Shown piece by piece: positions 38,143-46,962 of a stretch of 64,000 bases of DNA. The number at the start of each line of letters is the position of its first letter. Within the stretch, counting starts at the first letter, position 1. Below the pieces are notes generated by a model, which was not told the origin of the DNA, did not search any database, and worked only from the letters and a program-made list of their open reading frames with translations. The DNA is from Diaphorobacter caeni (GTDB taxonomy: Bacteria > Pseudomonadota > Gammaproteobacteria > Burkholderiales > Burkholderiaceae_C). The position numbers were made by a program, and so were the translations under genes. The stretch lies in NCBI RefSeq assembly GCF_015354245.1, contig NZ_JADKYZ010000002.1:1-64000 (forward strand). The letters are read 5' to 3'.

Positions 38143-38610
38143 TCAGCGACGCCCGACGACCGCCGCGATCTCGATCTTCACGTCGCGCGGCAAGCGTGCG
38201 ACCTCGACCGTGGCGCGCGCAGGTGCGGCGGCCTTGAAGTACTCGCCATAGACCTTGTTCATGGCGCCGAACTCGTTGAGGTCCTTCATGTAGACCGTGG
38301 TCGCGAGCACGTCCTCATACCCCAGTCCCTGGCTCTTGAGCTTGGCGCCGATGAAGTCGAGCACCGCCCGTGTCTGCTCCTCGATCGTCGTGCCCGCCAC
38401 CGCGTTGCCCGCGGCATTGAGCGGCAACACGCCCGAGAAATAGATCGTGCTGCCGTGCGAGACCATCTGCGAATACGGCCCGATGGCCGGATAGATCTGG
38501 TTGGTGGACAGCACCTCGCGCTTGCCTCCCGGCGCCGCACATCCGGCCAGAACCAGGCCGAGGGCAAGGCCACCCAGAACGGTGGTGAAACGACGCATGT
38601 TTCTCTTCAT
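38143..38610 (-). CDS. Lipoprotein form of RidA (enamine/imine deaminase family)
   Basis: A 155-aa protein with a lipoprotein signal peptide (Leu-Ala-Gly-Cys24) joined to a complete RidA/YjgF domain (about residues 32-154). Cytosolic RidA hydrolyses reactive 2-aminoacrylate and other enamines released by PLP enzymes. The key Arg (Arg132 in 'APARATVEVARLPRDV') and the Glu of 'KIEIAA' (Glu147) match Arg105 and Glu120 of E. coli RidA, while Cys107 is Thr134 here. The signal peptide places the domain in the periplasm or at the envelope. AAGGAG lies 8 bases before the ATG. It is the first gene of an operon with the Tat-exported PLP enzyme, so it may clear that enzyme's products. Confidence 0.92.
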   Translation of the reverse strand: MKRNMRRFTTVLGGLALGLVLAGCAAPGGKREVLSTNQIYPAIGPYSQMVSHGSTIYFSGVLPLNAAGNAVAGTTIEEQTRAVLDFIGAKLKSQGLGYEDVLATTVYMKDLNEFGAMNKVYGEYFKAAAPARATVEVARLPRDVKIEIAAVVGRR

Positions 38611-39099
38611 CGTGCAACTCCTTCAAATCACCATCAAGGTCAAGAAAACATTTAAGAAAATCACTTTCACCAGCCGAATTCATTTCCGAATGTGTCTGAT
38701 CGGCAGGCATCTTGCGTGAATGAATTCTAGAAACCCCGGGCACGATGCATATCGTCTTTTCTCCTTACGCAGTACTACGCAAACCAAAATACGCGTTACT
38801 GCGCAAAACAAATAAACACAGAATACATAATCCGCTTCATATTGCACCATCCACATGAAATCTCAGCATATTCACCATATTTGATAGCACCCACTCATTG
38901 CAGAACATAGACAATTCGAGATCCTCTCGTTTTCGAGACAGCCACATGCGCTGCGTTTCACAAGTGCCAAATCAACAACCGCATTGCTTTTCCATCAAAT
39001 GGAATATCAAAACAGCTCATTTACACCTCGGGATATTCCACTTGACGGAGAGGCCGAAAATGCAATGATCCGTGCACTGACCCGATATACCGAATATCC
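38611..39099. promoter_or_regulatory. AT-rich divergent regulatory region of the ridA-PLP operon and the two-component genes
   Basis: An unusually AT-rich 490-base region between divergent operons. It contains the tandem repeats at 38766-38808 and a separate 9-bp inverted repeat GAATTCATT (38676-38684) / AATGAATTC (38719-38727), about 70-115 bases upstream of the lipoprotein RidA start. No gene fits here. Confidence 0.5.
38766..38808. repeat. Tandem 24-bp-period repeats, candidate response-regulator sites
   Basis: Copy A (38766-38783) is TACGCAGTACTACGCAAA and copy B (38790-38807) is TACGCGTTACTGCGCAAA, matching at 15 of 18 positions with starts 24 bases apart. On the minus strand each holds two half-sites of the form TGCGNA and NGCGTA, 4 bases apart. 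The location, about 155-200 bases upstream of the lipoprotein RidA start and opposite a NarL-type regulator operon, suggests binding by that regulator. Confidence 0.55.
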
Positions 39100-40527
39100 A
39101 TGCAGCTGCGTCTCAAAATGATATTGATGGCGACCGTTCCCTTGGGCGTGGCGCTGATCTGCATGGGAATCACCGCACGCCATCAAACCATGGCGCTGGC
39201 AAACGAGGAGCGCAAGCTCGTCGAAGCCGCCTATCTGCACAGCAAGGAAACCGAGCTGCGCCACTATGTCGAGCTCGCGCGCAGCACCATCGAACGGATT
39301 GCCGAATCCGGCGATCTGGGCGAGGCCGATCTGCAGGCCAAGGCCGTGCAGGTCGTGTCGCGCATGAAGTTCGGAGACAACGGCTATTTCTTTCTCTACG
39401 ACCAGCAGGGCAAGCTGCTCGTGAACCCCGAACAGATGGCGGTCGCGAACGTCGATCTCTGCGACCCCGACACGCCCGCCGGTCAGACGCAGGCCACTCT
39501 TATCCTCGACCAGGCCAAGGCCGGCGGCGGTCTCGTGCGCTACGAGTGGCACAAGCCCTCGTCGCAGATTCTGGCGCCCAAGCTCGGCTATGTGCTGCAG
39601 GTGCCGGGCTGGAACTGGGTGATCGGCACGGGCCTGTATCTGGACGATGTGCAGGAGGCGCTCGCCCGCCTCGATGAGCACGCCAAGAACAACATCGCCG
39701 CCACCCAGAGGCGCATCTACCTGATCGCTGCGCTGTGCATGGTGCTGATCGCCGCGGCCGGTGTGCTGCTCAATCTGAAGGACCATCGCATTTCGAGCGA
39801 CAAACTGCGGCGGCTCGCCCAGCGCGTGGTGCATTCGCAGGAAGAGGAACGCGCCCGCGTCGCGCGAGATCTGCACGACGGCGTGGTGCAGGTGCTGGTG
39901 TCGTCGAAATTTCTGCTCGAAACCGCACAGCTGCAACACCAATACAGTGCATCGCTCGATGGCAGCGCACCGGGAGGCAAGGCGCTGGACCAGGGCCTTG
40001 CGCGGCTCAACGACGCGCTCACCGAGATCCGCCGCGTCTCGCACGGTCTGCGCCCGGCGCTGCTCGATGATCTGGGCCTGCCTGCCGCGCTTGCCCTGCT
40101 CAGCGAGCAGATGACTCAGGGCGGCGCAAGCCGGGTGCATCTCGAGCCCTGCGGAGAAGTCCAGCCGATCCCCAACTCCCACGCGACGGCGCTGTATCGC
40201 GTTGCGCAGGAGGCCGTGAAGAACGCCTGCACCCATGCCGAAGCGCGCGACGTGCTGCTGAGCCTGCTCACCGGTCCACGCTCCATCACGCTCATCGTGC
40301 AGGACAACGGCAAGGGCTTCGACATCCAGCGCGTGCTCGCGGACGGCACCAGCGGCATTGGACTGCGCAACATGCGCGAGCGCATTGAGGCGCTCGACGG
40401 CCAGTTCTCGATAGCCGCCAGCCGCCTGGGCACGCGCATCGTCGCCACGCTCCCGCTGCGCGCCGATGCGGGCAGCGACGCGGCTCTGCCCCATTCCCGT
40501 TTCGACTCGAGCTACGCACCCGCATGA
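39100..40527 (+). CDS. Cache-domain sensor histidine kinase (NarX/DegS-like)
   Basis: A 475-aa membrane sensor. Helix 1 is about residues 7-25, then a periplasmic Cache domain (about 30-185, with 'MKFGDNGYFFLYDQQGKLLVNP' and 'GWNWVIGTGLYLDD'), then helix 2 (about 206-225). The HisKA_3 dimerisation segment carries phospho-acceptor His259 in 'ERARVARDLHDGVVQ', and the HATPase domain has 'QEAVKNACTHA', 'DNGKGFD' and 'GIGLRNMRERIEAL'. Cache domains usually sense small organic acids or amino compounds outside the membrane. Its stop overlaps the response regulator start by 4 bases. It is divergent from the envelope RidA/PLP operon, which it probably controls. Confidence 0.92.
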   Translation: MQLRLKMILMATVPLGVALICMGITARHQTMALANEERKLVEAAYLHSKETELRHYVELARSTIERIAESGDLGEADLQAKAVQVVSRMKFGDNGYFFLYDQQGKLLVNPEQMAVANVDLCDPDTPAGQTQATLILDQAKAGGGLVRYEWHKPSSQILAPKLGYVLQVPGWNWVIGTGLYLDDVQEALARLDEHAKNNIAATQRRIYLIAALCMVLIAAAGVLLNLKDHRISSDKLRRLAQRVVHSQEEERARVARDLHDGVVQVLVSSKFLLETAQLQHQYSASLDGSAPGGKALDQGLARLNDALTEIRRVSHGLRPALLDDLGLPAALALLSEQMTQGGASRVHLEPCGEVQPIPNSHATALYRVAQEAVKNACTHAEARDVLLSLLTGPRSITLIVQDNGKGFDIQRVLADGTSGIGLRNMRERIEALDGQFSIAASRLGTRIVATLPLRADAGSDAALPHSRFDSSYAPA

Positions 40528-41192
40528 ACACTTCTTCGCCCCATCATCCGAGCATCCGCGTGCTGCTGGTCGACGACCATCCGCTCGTGCGCGACGGCGT
40601 GCGCATGCGGCTTGAAGCCACGCCGCACATCCGCGTCGTCGCCGAAGCCGGCTGCGCCAACGAGGCACTGGCGCTCGCGGGCGAAGCGGCGCCCGACATC
40701 GTGATCACCGACATCCGCATGCCGGGCGCAAGCGGCATTCAGCTCACCGCAGCGTTCCGCGAACGCCATCCGCTGATCCGCGTGCTCGTGCTGTCCATGC
40801 ATCAGGAAGAAGAATATGTGCGCCGCGCGATGATGCTGGGCGCAAGCGGCTATGTGCTCAAGGACGCACCCGCGCAGCAGCTTGTGCAGGCCATCGAACT
40901 CGTGCACGCGGGCCGCTCGTTCCTGAGCCCGGGCCTCGAGCAGTGGCTGCAGCCACCCGCCGACAACGCCAGCGCCCAGCGCACGAACCGCACGCTCACC
41001 CCGCGCGAAACCACGGTGCTGCAGCTGCTTGCCCAGGGCCGCTCCAACAAGGAAATCGCCGAGCTCATGGGTTCGTCCATCCGCACCGTGGAGACCCACC
41101 GCCTGCACCTGCGCCGCAAGCTGCGCATCGATGGCCGGGCCGCGCTCGTCAAGTACGCGGTCGACTACGCGGACCTGCAGCCGCAGGCGTGA
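40524..41192 (+). CDS. NarL/FixJ family response regulator
   Basis: A 222-aa response regulator. The receiver domain (about residues 10-125) has the acidic pair in 'LLVDDHP', phospho-acceptor Asp63 in 'ITDIRMPGASG', Ser in 'VLSMHQ' and Lys in 'YVLKDA'. A LuxR-type helix-turn-helix follows (about 155-215) with 'LTPRETTVLQLLAQGRSNKEIAELMGSS' and 'IRTVETHRLHLRRKL'. It pairs with the kinase encoded immediately upstream (ATGA overlap). The likely target is the tandem-repeat region at 38766-38808, upstream of the divergent operon. Confidence 0.93.
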   Translation: MNTSSPHHPSIRVLLVDDHPLVRDGVRMRLEATPHIRVVAEAGCANEALALAGEAAPDIVITDIRMPGASGIQLTAAFRERHPLIRVLVLSMHQEEEYVRRAMMLGASGYVLKDAPAQQLVQAIELVHAGRSFLSPGLEQWLQPPADNASAQRTNRTLTPRETTVLQLLAQGRSNKEIAELMGSSIRTVETHRLHLRRKLRIDGRAALVKYAVDYADLQPQA

Positions 41193-41265
41193 GCGAAGGA
41201 GCGTTCGGGATTGCGTAGACTCGGGCAGAACAACCACGGATTCCACCGAACCACAGGAGACGGTT

Positions 41266-41718
41266 TTGCCCCATTTCGTAGACAACTCCCCGCCCGGCCA
41301 TTGCATCTTCTGTCGCCTCATCGCGCGCGAGATACCCGCCGCCGTGGTGCATGAGGACGATCTCACCATCGCCTTCATGGACCTTGGACAGGTCAACCCC
41401 GGCCATGTGCTGGTCGCCACCAGGCGCCATGCCGACACGCTCTACGATCTGACCGATGACGAGGCCGCCGCCGTCATGCAGACCAGCCGCCGCATCGCGA
41501 TGGCCGCGCAGAAAGCCTTTCCGTCCGCCGGACTCACGCTGCTGCAAGCCAACGGCGCCGAGGGCGGGCAGACCGTCAAGCACTTTCACATGCATGTCGT
41601 GCCGCGCCATGCGGACGACGGCATCGCGCTGAGCTGGCCGCGCAAGGAGCCCGGCGGTGCGGTGCTGGGCGAATATGCCGAGCGGCTGAAGTCGGCGCTC
41701 GCCGAAACCGCCGGCTGA
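41266..41718 (+). CDS. HIT family nucleotide hydrolase/transferase
   Basis: A 150-aa HIT-domain protein. The catalytic triad motif is 'KHFHMHVVPRH' (His106, His108, His110). A zinc-type 'HCIFCRLIAREIPA' sits at residues 12-25, with Cys13 and Cys16. Such proteins cleave nucleoside phosphoramidates or dinucleoside polyphosphates in the cytoplasm. The start is taken as TTG at 41266, because AGGAG lies about 7 bases upstream and no ATG precedes the zinc motif in a sensible place; the longer in-frame extension upstream would overlap the response regulator gene. Confidence 0.87.
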   Translation: MPHFVDNSPPGHCIFCRLIAREIPAAVVHEDDLTIAFMDLGQVNPGHVLVATRRHADTLYDLTDDEAAAVMQTSRRIAMAAQKAFPSAGLTLLQANGAEGGQTVKHFHMHVVPRHADDGIALSWPRKEPGGAVLGEYAERLKSALAETAG

Positions 41719-41754
41719 ACTTTTTCGGTCCGAAAAGAGTCTCACCCAGCGACC

Positions 41755-42594
41755 ATGAAAAAGCGCTGGCTCCTTGCCTCCTCCGCCGTTGCCTCCTTGG
41801 CGCTCGCCACGGGGGCCGTCGCGCTCGACGCCAAGCAGCGCGAATGGATCTTTCAACCCAGCGACCGCGCCTGGGGTGGCGAGCGCGACATGAGCGGTCT
41901 CGAGGACATCTGGATTCCGCTCGACGCCTCCCTGCCCGGCAAGGAGAAGAAGCTGCATGCGCTGTGGATGCCAGCCGCTTCGCCGAAGGCCCCGGTGATG
42001 CTCTATCTGCACGGTGCGCGCTGGAACGTTTCGGGCTCGGTGCCTCGCATCCGGCGCATGCACAGCCTTGGCTTTTCGGTGCTTGCGGTGGACTACCGCG
42101 GCTTCGGGCAAAGCACCCGGGAGCTGCCTTCGGAAGCCTCCGCGCTCGAAGACGCCCGGGCCGCATGGCAGTGGCTGGCGGACAAAGCGCCGAAGAACGA
42201 CCGCTACATCTTCGGCCACTCGCTCGGGGGCGCAATCGCCATCGACCTCGCCGCCACGGTACGCGATGAACGCGGCACGCTGGTCGAGGGCACGTTCACC
42301 AGCATTCCCGACGTGGTCAGCTCGTTCAAATGGGGATGGCTGCCGGTCTCGCCGCTGATCACCCAGCGCTTTGACAGCGTGCGCAAGGTCGCCAGCATCC
42401 AGTCGCCGCTGCTGGTGGTGCACGGCAGTGCCGACAAGCTGATTCCCGCCGACCTTGGCCGCAGGCTCTACGAGGCCGCGCCCGGCCCCAAGCGCTTTGT
42501 GCTGGTCGACGGAGGCACGCACCACAACACCAACGCTCTTGGGATGGAGCAGTACCGCGAAAGCCTGCGCGAGCTTTTCAACCTCAAGCTCTGA
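41755..42594 (+). CDS. Alpha/beta hydrolase with N-terminal signal
   Basis: A 279-aa hydrolase of the BAAT/DLH or Abhd13/17-like fold. Residues 1-22 are a hydrophobic signal or anchor. 'MLYLHGARWNVSG' holds the oxyanion region, 'VDYRGFGQSTRELPSE' follows strand 4, and 'FGHSLGGAIAIDLA' is the nucleophile elbow with Ser. 'VHGSADKLIP' supplies the acid and 'GGTHHNT' the His. It probably cleaves an ester or acyl bond at the membrane or in the periplasm; the substrate is not evident. It starts 36 bases after the HIT gene and may share its transcript. Confidence 0.85.
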   Translation: MKKRWLLASSAVASLALATGAVALDAKQREWIFQPSDRAWGGERDMSGLEDIWIPLDASLPGKEKKLHALWMPAASPKAPVMLYLHGARWNVSGSVPRIRRMHSLGFSVLAVDYRGFGQSTRELPSEASALEDARAAWQWLADKAPKNDRYIFGHSLGGAIAIDLAATVRDERGTLVEGTFTSIPDVVSSFKWGWLPVSPLITQRFDSVRKVASIQSPLLVVHGSADKLIPADLGRRLYEAAPGPKRFVLVDGGTHHNTNALGMEQYRESLRELFNLKL

Positions 42595-42660
42595 GATCGC
42601 AGACACGCGCTGAATCCCCCTTCGCCACCTCGCGCGGTCCGGTGTGAAGTCAGGATAATT

Positions 42661-42680
42661 GTCAATTCTTAAAGATTGAC
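42661..42680. promoter_or_regulatory. Inverted repeat GTCAAT-N8-ATTGAC upstream of the glycosyltransferase
   Basis: 6-bp arms at 42661-42666 and 42675-42680 in an AT-rich patch about 145 bases before the glycosyltransferase ATG. The right arm also contains TTGAC, a possible -35 element, but no convincing -10 lies at 16-18 bases. It may be an operator or a chance palindrome. Confidence 0.3.
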
Positions 42681-42825
42681 TATCGGTAAACAAATACAAT
42701 TAGCCATTGCTTATAGTGGCATCGCGAATTCCCCATCTGAATTTCCGGGGGGCGCCGCGTCAGTGCGCTCCATTCGCCCATCCACCACAACAGACTTCGC
42801 GCCCACGTATTCAAGTCAACAGGCC

Positions 42826-44223
42826 ATGCGTATACCAAGAGATCCGCTCTCAGAGCTGCCGCGCCAGTCCGGACCGGACTCCGTGGTCGACTCCGAACTC
42901 GGTACGCCGCCCGAGCGCTCCCGCTTCTACCTGTCGGTCACCGCCAAATTCTGGATCGCCGTGCTGCTGTCCATTCTCTGGGCATGGATGACGTGGGTCC
43001 TCGGGCGCAAATGGGTGCTCGAGATGGCGGATGTCTTCGGTGTCTCGACGGCCTATTTCCTGTTCATCGGCATCGCCGTCGTGCCAGGCTTCATGAACGC
43101 CTTTCTCGTCGCCAGCCTGCTGCTGGACAACCGCCCGCGCTTTCGCCGCGCCACCCGCTCCTGGCCCGGGGTGAGCATTCTGGTGGCGGCCTACAACGAG
43201 GAAACCAACATCGTGCAGACGGTGCTCAGCATCGCCAACCAGCACTACGCAGGGGCGCTGCAGGTCATCGTCGTCAACGACGGATCGACCGACGGCACCG
43301 TGGCCGCGGTGAGTCAGCTGCACTTTCCATGGCTCGAGGTGATGGACCTCAAGCAGAACGTCGGCAAAGCCAACGCCCTGACCAAGGCGCTCGAGCGCGT
43401 GCAGCATTCCATCACCATCACCATCGACGGCGACTCCTACCTGCACCGGCGCGCGCTGCAGAACCTGGTGCTGCGCTACATGAGCGATCCCCCCAACACC
43501 CGCGCCGTGGCCGGTGCCGTGCTGGTGCGCAACTCGCGCACCAACCTCGTCACCAAGGTGCAGGAATGGGACTACTTCCACGGCATCGCGGCCGTCAAGC
43601 GACTGCAGAGCATGTACCAGGGCACGCTGGTCGCGCAGGGTGCCTTCTCGGCCTACGACACCCAGACCCTGCGCGACGTCGGCGGCTGGCCGCACACCGT
43701 GGGCGAGGACATCGTGCTCACCTGGGCGATTCTCAAGGCCGGCTACCGCGTGGGGTTTGCGGAAAACGCCGTGCTGTTCACCAACGCGCCCACCACCTGG
43801 AAGCAGTTCATCCGCCAGCGTCAGCGCTGGTCGCGCGGACTCATGGAGGCCTTCAAGCTGCACTGGCAGATGCTGTTCAAGATGCGCCTGACCACGCTCT
43901 TCATCTGGTGGAATCTGCTGTTTCCCTATCTCGACGTGGTGTTCACGCTGGCGTTCGTTCCGGGCGTCATCCTCGCGCTGTTCGGCATCTTCTGGATCGC
44001 GGGACCGATGACGCTGGCCGTGCTGCCGCTTGCGTTTCTGGTGAACTGGCTGATGTATTCCATCCAGAAGAAAATGTTCGAGAAGCAAGGCCTGAAGGTG
44101 CGCAGCAACCGGCTCGGTCTTGTGATCTACGTGCTGTTCTACGGCCTGATCCTGCAGCCCGCCTGCGTTGTCGGCTACATCCAGGAATTCGTCACGCGCG
44201 GTAAAAGATGGGGGACCAAATGA
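42826..44223 (+). CDS. Processive family 2 glycosyltransferase (PgaC/NodC-like polysaccharide synthase)
   Basis: A 465-aa membrane synthase that likely builds a beta-linked exopolysaccharide and passes it across the inner membrane. Two N-terminal helices (about residues 37-58 and 72-100) precede the GT2 domain. This has '[14 protein letters not shown]', '[10 protein letters not shown]', the metal-binding 'ITIDGDSYL', the acceptor/base motif 'VGEDIVLTW' and the product-binding 'QRQRWSRG' (QxxRW). Two to three further helices end the protein. The ATG at 42826 is chosen over a TTG at 42676. An outer-membrane barrel gene follows 86 bases later. Synthase partners such as PgaB or PgaD are not encoded nearby. 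Confidence 0.9.
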   Translation: MRIPRDPLSELPRQSGPDSVVDSELGTPPERSRFYLSVTAKFWIAVLLSILWAWMTWVLGRKWVLEMADVFGVSTAYFLFIGIAVVPGFMNAFLVASLLLDNRPRFRRATRSWPGVSILVAAYNEETNIVQTVLSIANQHYAGALQVIVVNDGSTDGTVAAVSQLHFPWLEVMDLKQNVGKANALTKALERVQHSITITIDGDSYLHRRALQNLVLRYMSDPPNTRAVAGAVLVRNSRTNLVTKVQEWDYFHGIAAVKRLQSMYQGTLVAQGAFSAYDTQTLRDVGGWPHTVGEDIVLTWAILKAGYRVGFAENAVLFTNAPTTWKQFIRQRQRWSRGLMEAFKLHWQMLFKMRLTTLFIWWNLLFPYLDVVFTLAFVPGVILALFGIFWIAGPMTLAVLPLAFLVNWLMYSIQKKMFEKQGLKVRSNRLGLVIYVLFYGLILQPACVVGYIQEFVTRGKRWGTK

Positions 44224-44309
44224 GAGACGGACGACCGCCCGCACTCGCTGCAGGCCGACATATCAATCACGTGAACCACACGGCCCACGCCAACCGGCAA
44301 GGAACCTCC

Positions 44310-45254
44310 ATGCGCATTCAACTCCACGTCAGCCTGTCGATGATCGCCGCCTGCTGCGCCCTGCTCACCGGCACCGCCACGCATGCAGCCGGCACGGACG
44401 CCGACGCCGCCACTGGCCAGCTGACGTCGAACCTGCTCGTGAGTCGCGACTCCGATCATTTCGACACGGACAAGCTGAACGTGGGCTATGTGTTTTCGAG
44501 CGGCTGGGGTCTCGGCTTCAACGTCTCGCATTTTTCGGCACCGGGCTGGTCGGCCAACGGCAAGGGGCTGTTCGCGCAATACCTGGAGCGCGGAAAGGAC
44601 CGCACCATCGAGGCGCGCCTTGGAGCCACACAGACGGCCGGCCACACGCTCGCCACCGGCATGCTCGACTACATGCACCGCGTGAGCGACAAGACCTGGC
44701 TGGGCGTGAGCGCCGAGCGCGATGTCGTGGAGTCGATCCACGGCATCGAGCACGGCATGCACTACGACGCGCTCATGCTGGTGCTCGACCAGCAGTTCAC
44801 CGACCGCTTCAACGTCGGTGCGGTGCTCGGCGCAACGCGCTTCTCCGACAACAACACGCGCCCCATCTTCCGCACCCGGTGGAACTACGAGCTCGTGGAA
44901 GGCAGCGGTCTCAATGTCTATCTGAAGACACGCAACTACCACAACAACCGCCCATACCAAGGCCATTATTTCGCGCCGGAGAATCTGGGCGAATACTCCG
45001 CCGGTCTGTCCTGGCGCACCGCATTTCCCGGCCCTATGGTGTTCTTCGCCAGCGCCGACGTCGGCCGCCAACGCATCGACAGCGACCACAACGGCATCTG
45101 GAGCGCGCGCATCGGCCTGCAGAACCACCACACCAGCAAGGCGATCTGGCAGGTCGCGCTGGAGACCAGCAACAACCGCGCGTCCTCGCTCGCCGGCGGC
45201 GTCGACCATTACCGCTACACCAGCCTGATCGTACGCCTCGTCTACCCCTTCTGA
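44310..45254 (+). CDS. Outer-membrane beta-barrel protein linked to the polysaccharide synthase
   Basis: A 314-aa exported protein. The signal peptide (about residues 1-25) ends near 'THAAGTD'. The rest is alternating polar/hydrophobic strands with many aromatic girdle residues, such as '[20 protein letters not shown]' and '[13 protein letters not shown]', and the final 'IVRLVYPF' ends in Phe like a BAM substrate. It may be the outer-membrane exit for the polymer made by the upstream synthase, comparable to the barrel part of PgaA or to YaiO next to YaiP in E. coli; similarity is by layout only. The ATG at 44310 has AAGGAA upstream; an ATG at 44220 overlapping the synthase stop is an alternative but delays the signal peptide. 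Confidence 0.75.
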   Translation: MRIQLHVSLSMIAACCALLTGTATHAAGTDADAATGQLTSNLLVSRDSDHFDTDKLNVGYVFSSGWGLGFNVSHFSAPGWSANGKGLFAQYLERGKDRTIEARLGATQTAGHTLATGMLDYMHRVSDKTWLGVSAERDVVESIHGIEHGMHYDALMLVLDQQFTDRFNVGAVLGATRFSDNNTRPIFRTRWNYELVEGSGLNVYLKTRNYHNNRPYQGHYFAPENLGEYSAGLSWRTAFPGPMVFFASADVGRQRIDSDHNGIWSARIGLQNHHTSKAIWQVALETSNNRASSLAGGVDHYRYTSLIVRLVYPF

Positions 45255-45277
45255 TTTTCCGGAGAGCGCCTGCGCTG

Positions 45278-46282
45278 ATGGACAATCGGCGCATGACCGA
45301 TTTCTCTTCCCTGCCCTGCGTCGCCATCGCCGGGCCCACCGCATCCGGCAAAACCGCCGCCGCCCTGCAGCTGGCGGCCCGGCTCGCGCCGAAGTTGCCG
45401 GTGGAAATCATCAGCGTGGATTCGGCGCTGGTCTATCGCGGCATGGACATCGGCACCGCCAAGCCCACGCGCGATGAGCTCGCCCAGGTGCCGCACCATC
45501 TGATCGACATCCTCGATCCGCTCGAGGCCTACAGCGCCGCCGAATTCGTGAACGACACGAATCGCCTGATCGCGGAGATCCACGCGCGCGGCGCGCTGCC
45601 CGTGCTGGTCGGCGGCACCATGCTCTATTTCAAGGCGTTGATCGATGGCATCGACGACATGCCCGCGGCCGACCCGCTGGTGCGCGCCAGGCTCGATGCG
45701 CAGGCCGCGGAGATCGGCTGGCCCGCCATGCACGCCGAACTCGCCAAGGTAGACCCCGCGACCGCCGCGCGCCTCGCGCCCGGCGACAGCCAGCGCATCC
45801 AGCGCGCGCTCGAGGTCTGGCATGTCTCGGGCCAGCCGCTGTCGAGCTTTCACTCACGCCAATCCACCGAACCTGCGAAATCCGCCGGAAGTCCGTTGGC
45901 CGCCAATGCCCTGTACTCGCTCGAGCCGACCGATCGCAAATGGCTGCACGAGCGCATCGCCCAGCGCTTTCACGCCATGCTGCGCAGCGGCTTTCTCGAC
46001 GAGATGCAACAGCTGCGCGCACGCGGCGACCTGAACCCGGATCTGCCATCGATGCGCTGCGTCGGCTACCGCCAGGCGTGGGAATCGATGGACGGAACGC
46101 AGCCCATGTCCACGCTGGCCGAACGCGGCATCGCGGCCACGCGCCAGCTCGCCAAACGCCAGATCACCTGGCTGCGCAGCATGCCGCAGCGCCATGTCGT
46201 CGCCTGCGATCAGGCCGATGCCGGCACCTTGCTGGTCGACGCCCTCGTCGCGCGCGTGCACGCCAGCGGAATCACGGCATGA
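45278..46282 (+). CDS. miaA: tRNA dimethylallyltransferase
   Basis: A 334-aa enzyme that prenylates A37 of tRNAs reading codons that start with U (i6A37). Walker A 'GPTASGKT' is at residues 19-26, followed by '[21 protein letters not shown]', the IPPT DSxQVY-like motif (with Ala-Leu-Val-Tyr), '[11 protein letters not shown]' and '[17 protein letters not shown]'. '[11 protein letters not shown]' and '[15 protein letters not shown]' near the C-terminus bind the tRNA. A start at 45293 is an in-frame alternative. Its stop overlaps the ABC ATPase gene by 4 bases. Confidence 0.96.
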   Translation: MDNRRMTDFSSLPCVAIAGPTASGKTAAALQLAARLAPKLPVEIISVDSALVYRGMDIGTAKPTRDELAQVPHHLIDILDPLEAYSAAEFVNDTNRLIAEIHARGALPVLVGGTMLYFKALIDGIDDMPAADPLVRARLDAQAAEIGWPAMHAELAKVDPATAARLAPGDSQRIQRALEVWHVSGQPLSSFHSRQSTEPAKSAGSPLAANALYSLEPTDRKWLHERIAQRFHAMLRSGFLDEMQQLRARGDLNPDLPSMRCVGYRQAWESMDGTQPMSTLAERGIAATRQLAKRQITWLRSMPQRHVVACDQADAGTLLVDALVARVHASGITA

Positions 46283-46962
46283 CGACCGGCGCAGCGGACA
46301 GCGACACCCTGATGCGCCTGCGCGGGCTGACCAAGCGCTACGGCGATGCGGTCGTCTTCGGCGACGTCGACATGGACGTGCGCGCTGGCGAATTCATCGC
46401 CGTGATCGGTGAGTCGGGCGTGGGCAAATCCACGCTGCTCAACTGCATGGCCGGGCTCGACACCTGGGATGCGGGCACCGTCACGCACCGCGCGGCCGAT
46501 CTGGGCCGCATGGACGATCGGGCCCGAGCGATCTGGCGCCGCAGCCACGTCGGCTTCGTGTTCCAGGCCTTTCACGTGCTGCCGCATCTGGACGTCGCGC
46601 AGAACCTCTCCCTGCCGCTGATGCTGCTGAACCAGAACGATCCCGCGCGCGTGCAGGCCATGCTGCAGGCTGTCGGACTGGAGGGCAAAGGCGCGCGCCT
46701 GCCGCAGGAACTCTCGGGCGGGCAACTGCAGCGCGTCGCGATCGCACGCGCGCTGGTCCACAGGCCGCCGCTGCTGCTCGCCGACGAACCCACCGGCAAC
46801 CTTGACCCCGAAACCGCCGCGCGCATCATGGACCTGCTGGTCGCCCAGACGCGCGAAAACGGCGCGGCGCTCGTGCTCGTCACGCACTCCGAACAGGCCG
46901 CCGCACGCGCCGACCGAGTGCTGCGCCTCACCGCCCACGGCATGCGAAGCGACAGCCCATGA
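46279..46962 (+). CDS. ABC transporter ATPase of the LolD/MacB/YbbA type
   Basis: A 227-aa nucleotide-binding subunit. Walker A 'GESGVGKST' is at about residues 46-54, the Q-loop at '[13 protein letters not shown]', the signature '[15 protein letters not shown]' at about 144-158 and Walker B '[15 protein letters not shown]' at about 164-178. 'DEPTGNLD' is characteristic of the LolD/MacB group, which powers mechanotransmission rather than classical import. It pairs with the FtsX-like permease that overlaps it by 4 bases, and its own ATG overlaps the miaA stop. Confidence 0.92.
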   Translation: MTTGAADSDTLMRLRGLTKRYGDAVVFGDVDMDVRAGEFIAVIGESGVGKSTLLNCMAGLDTWDAGTVTHRAADLGRMDDRARAIWRRSHVGFVFQAFHVLPHLDVAQNLSLPLMLLNQNDPARVQAMLQAVGLEGKGARLPQELSGGQLQRVAIARALVHRPPLLLADEPTGNLDPETAARIMDLLVAQTRENGAALVLVTHSEQAAARADRVLRLTAHGMRSDSP

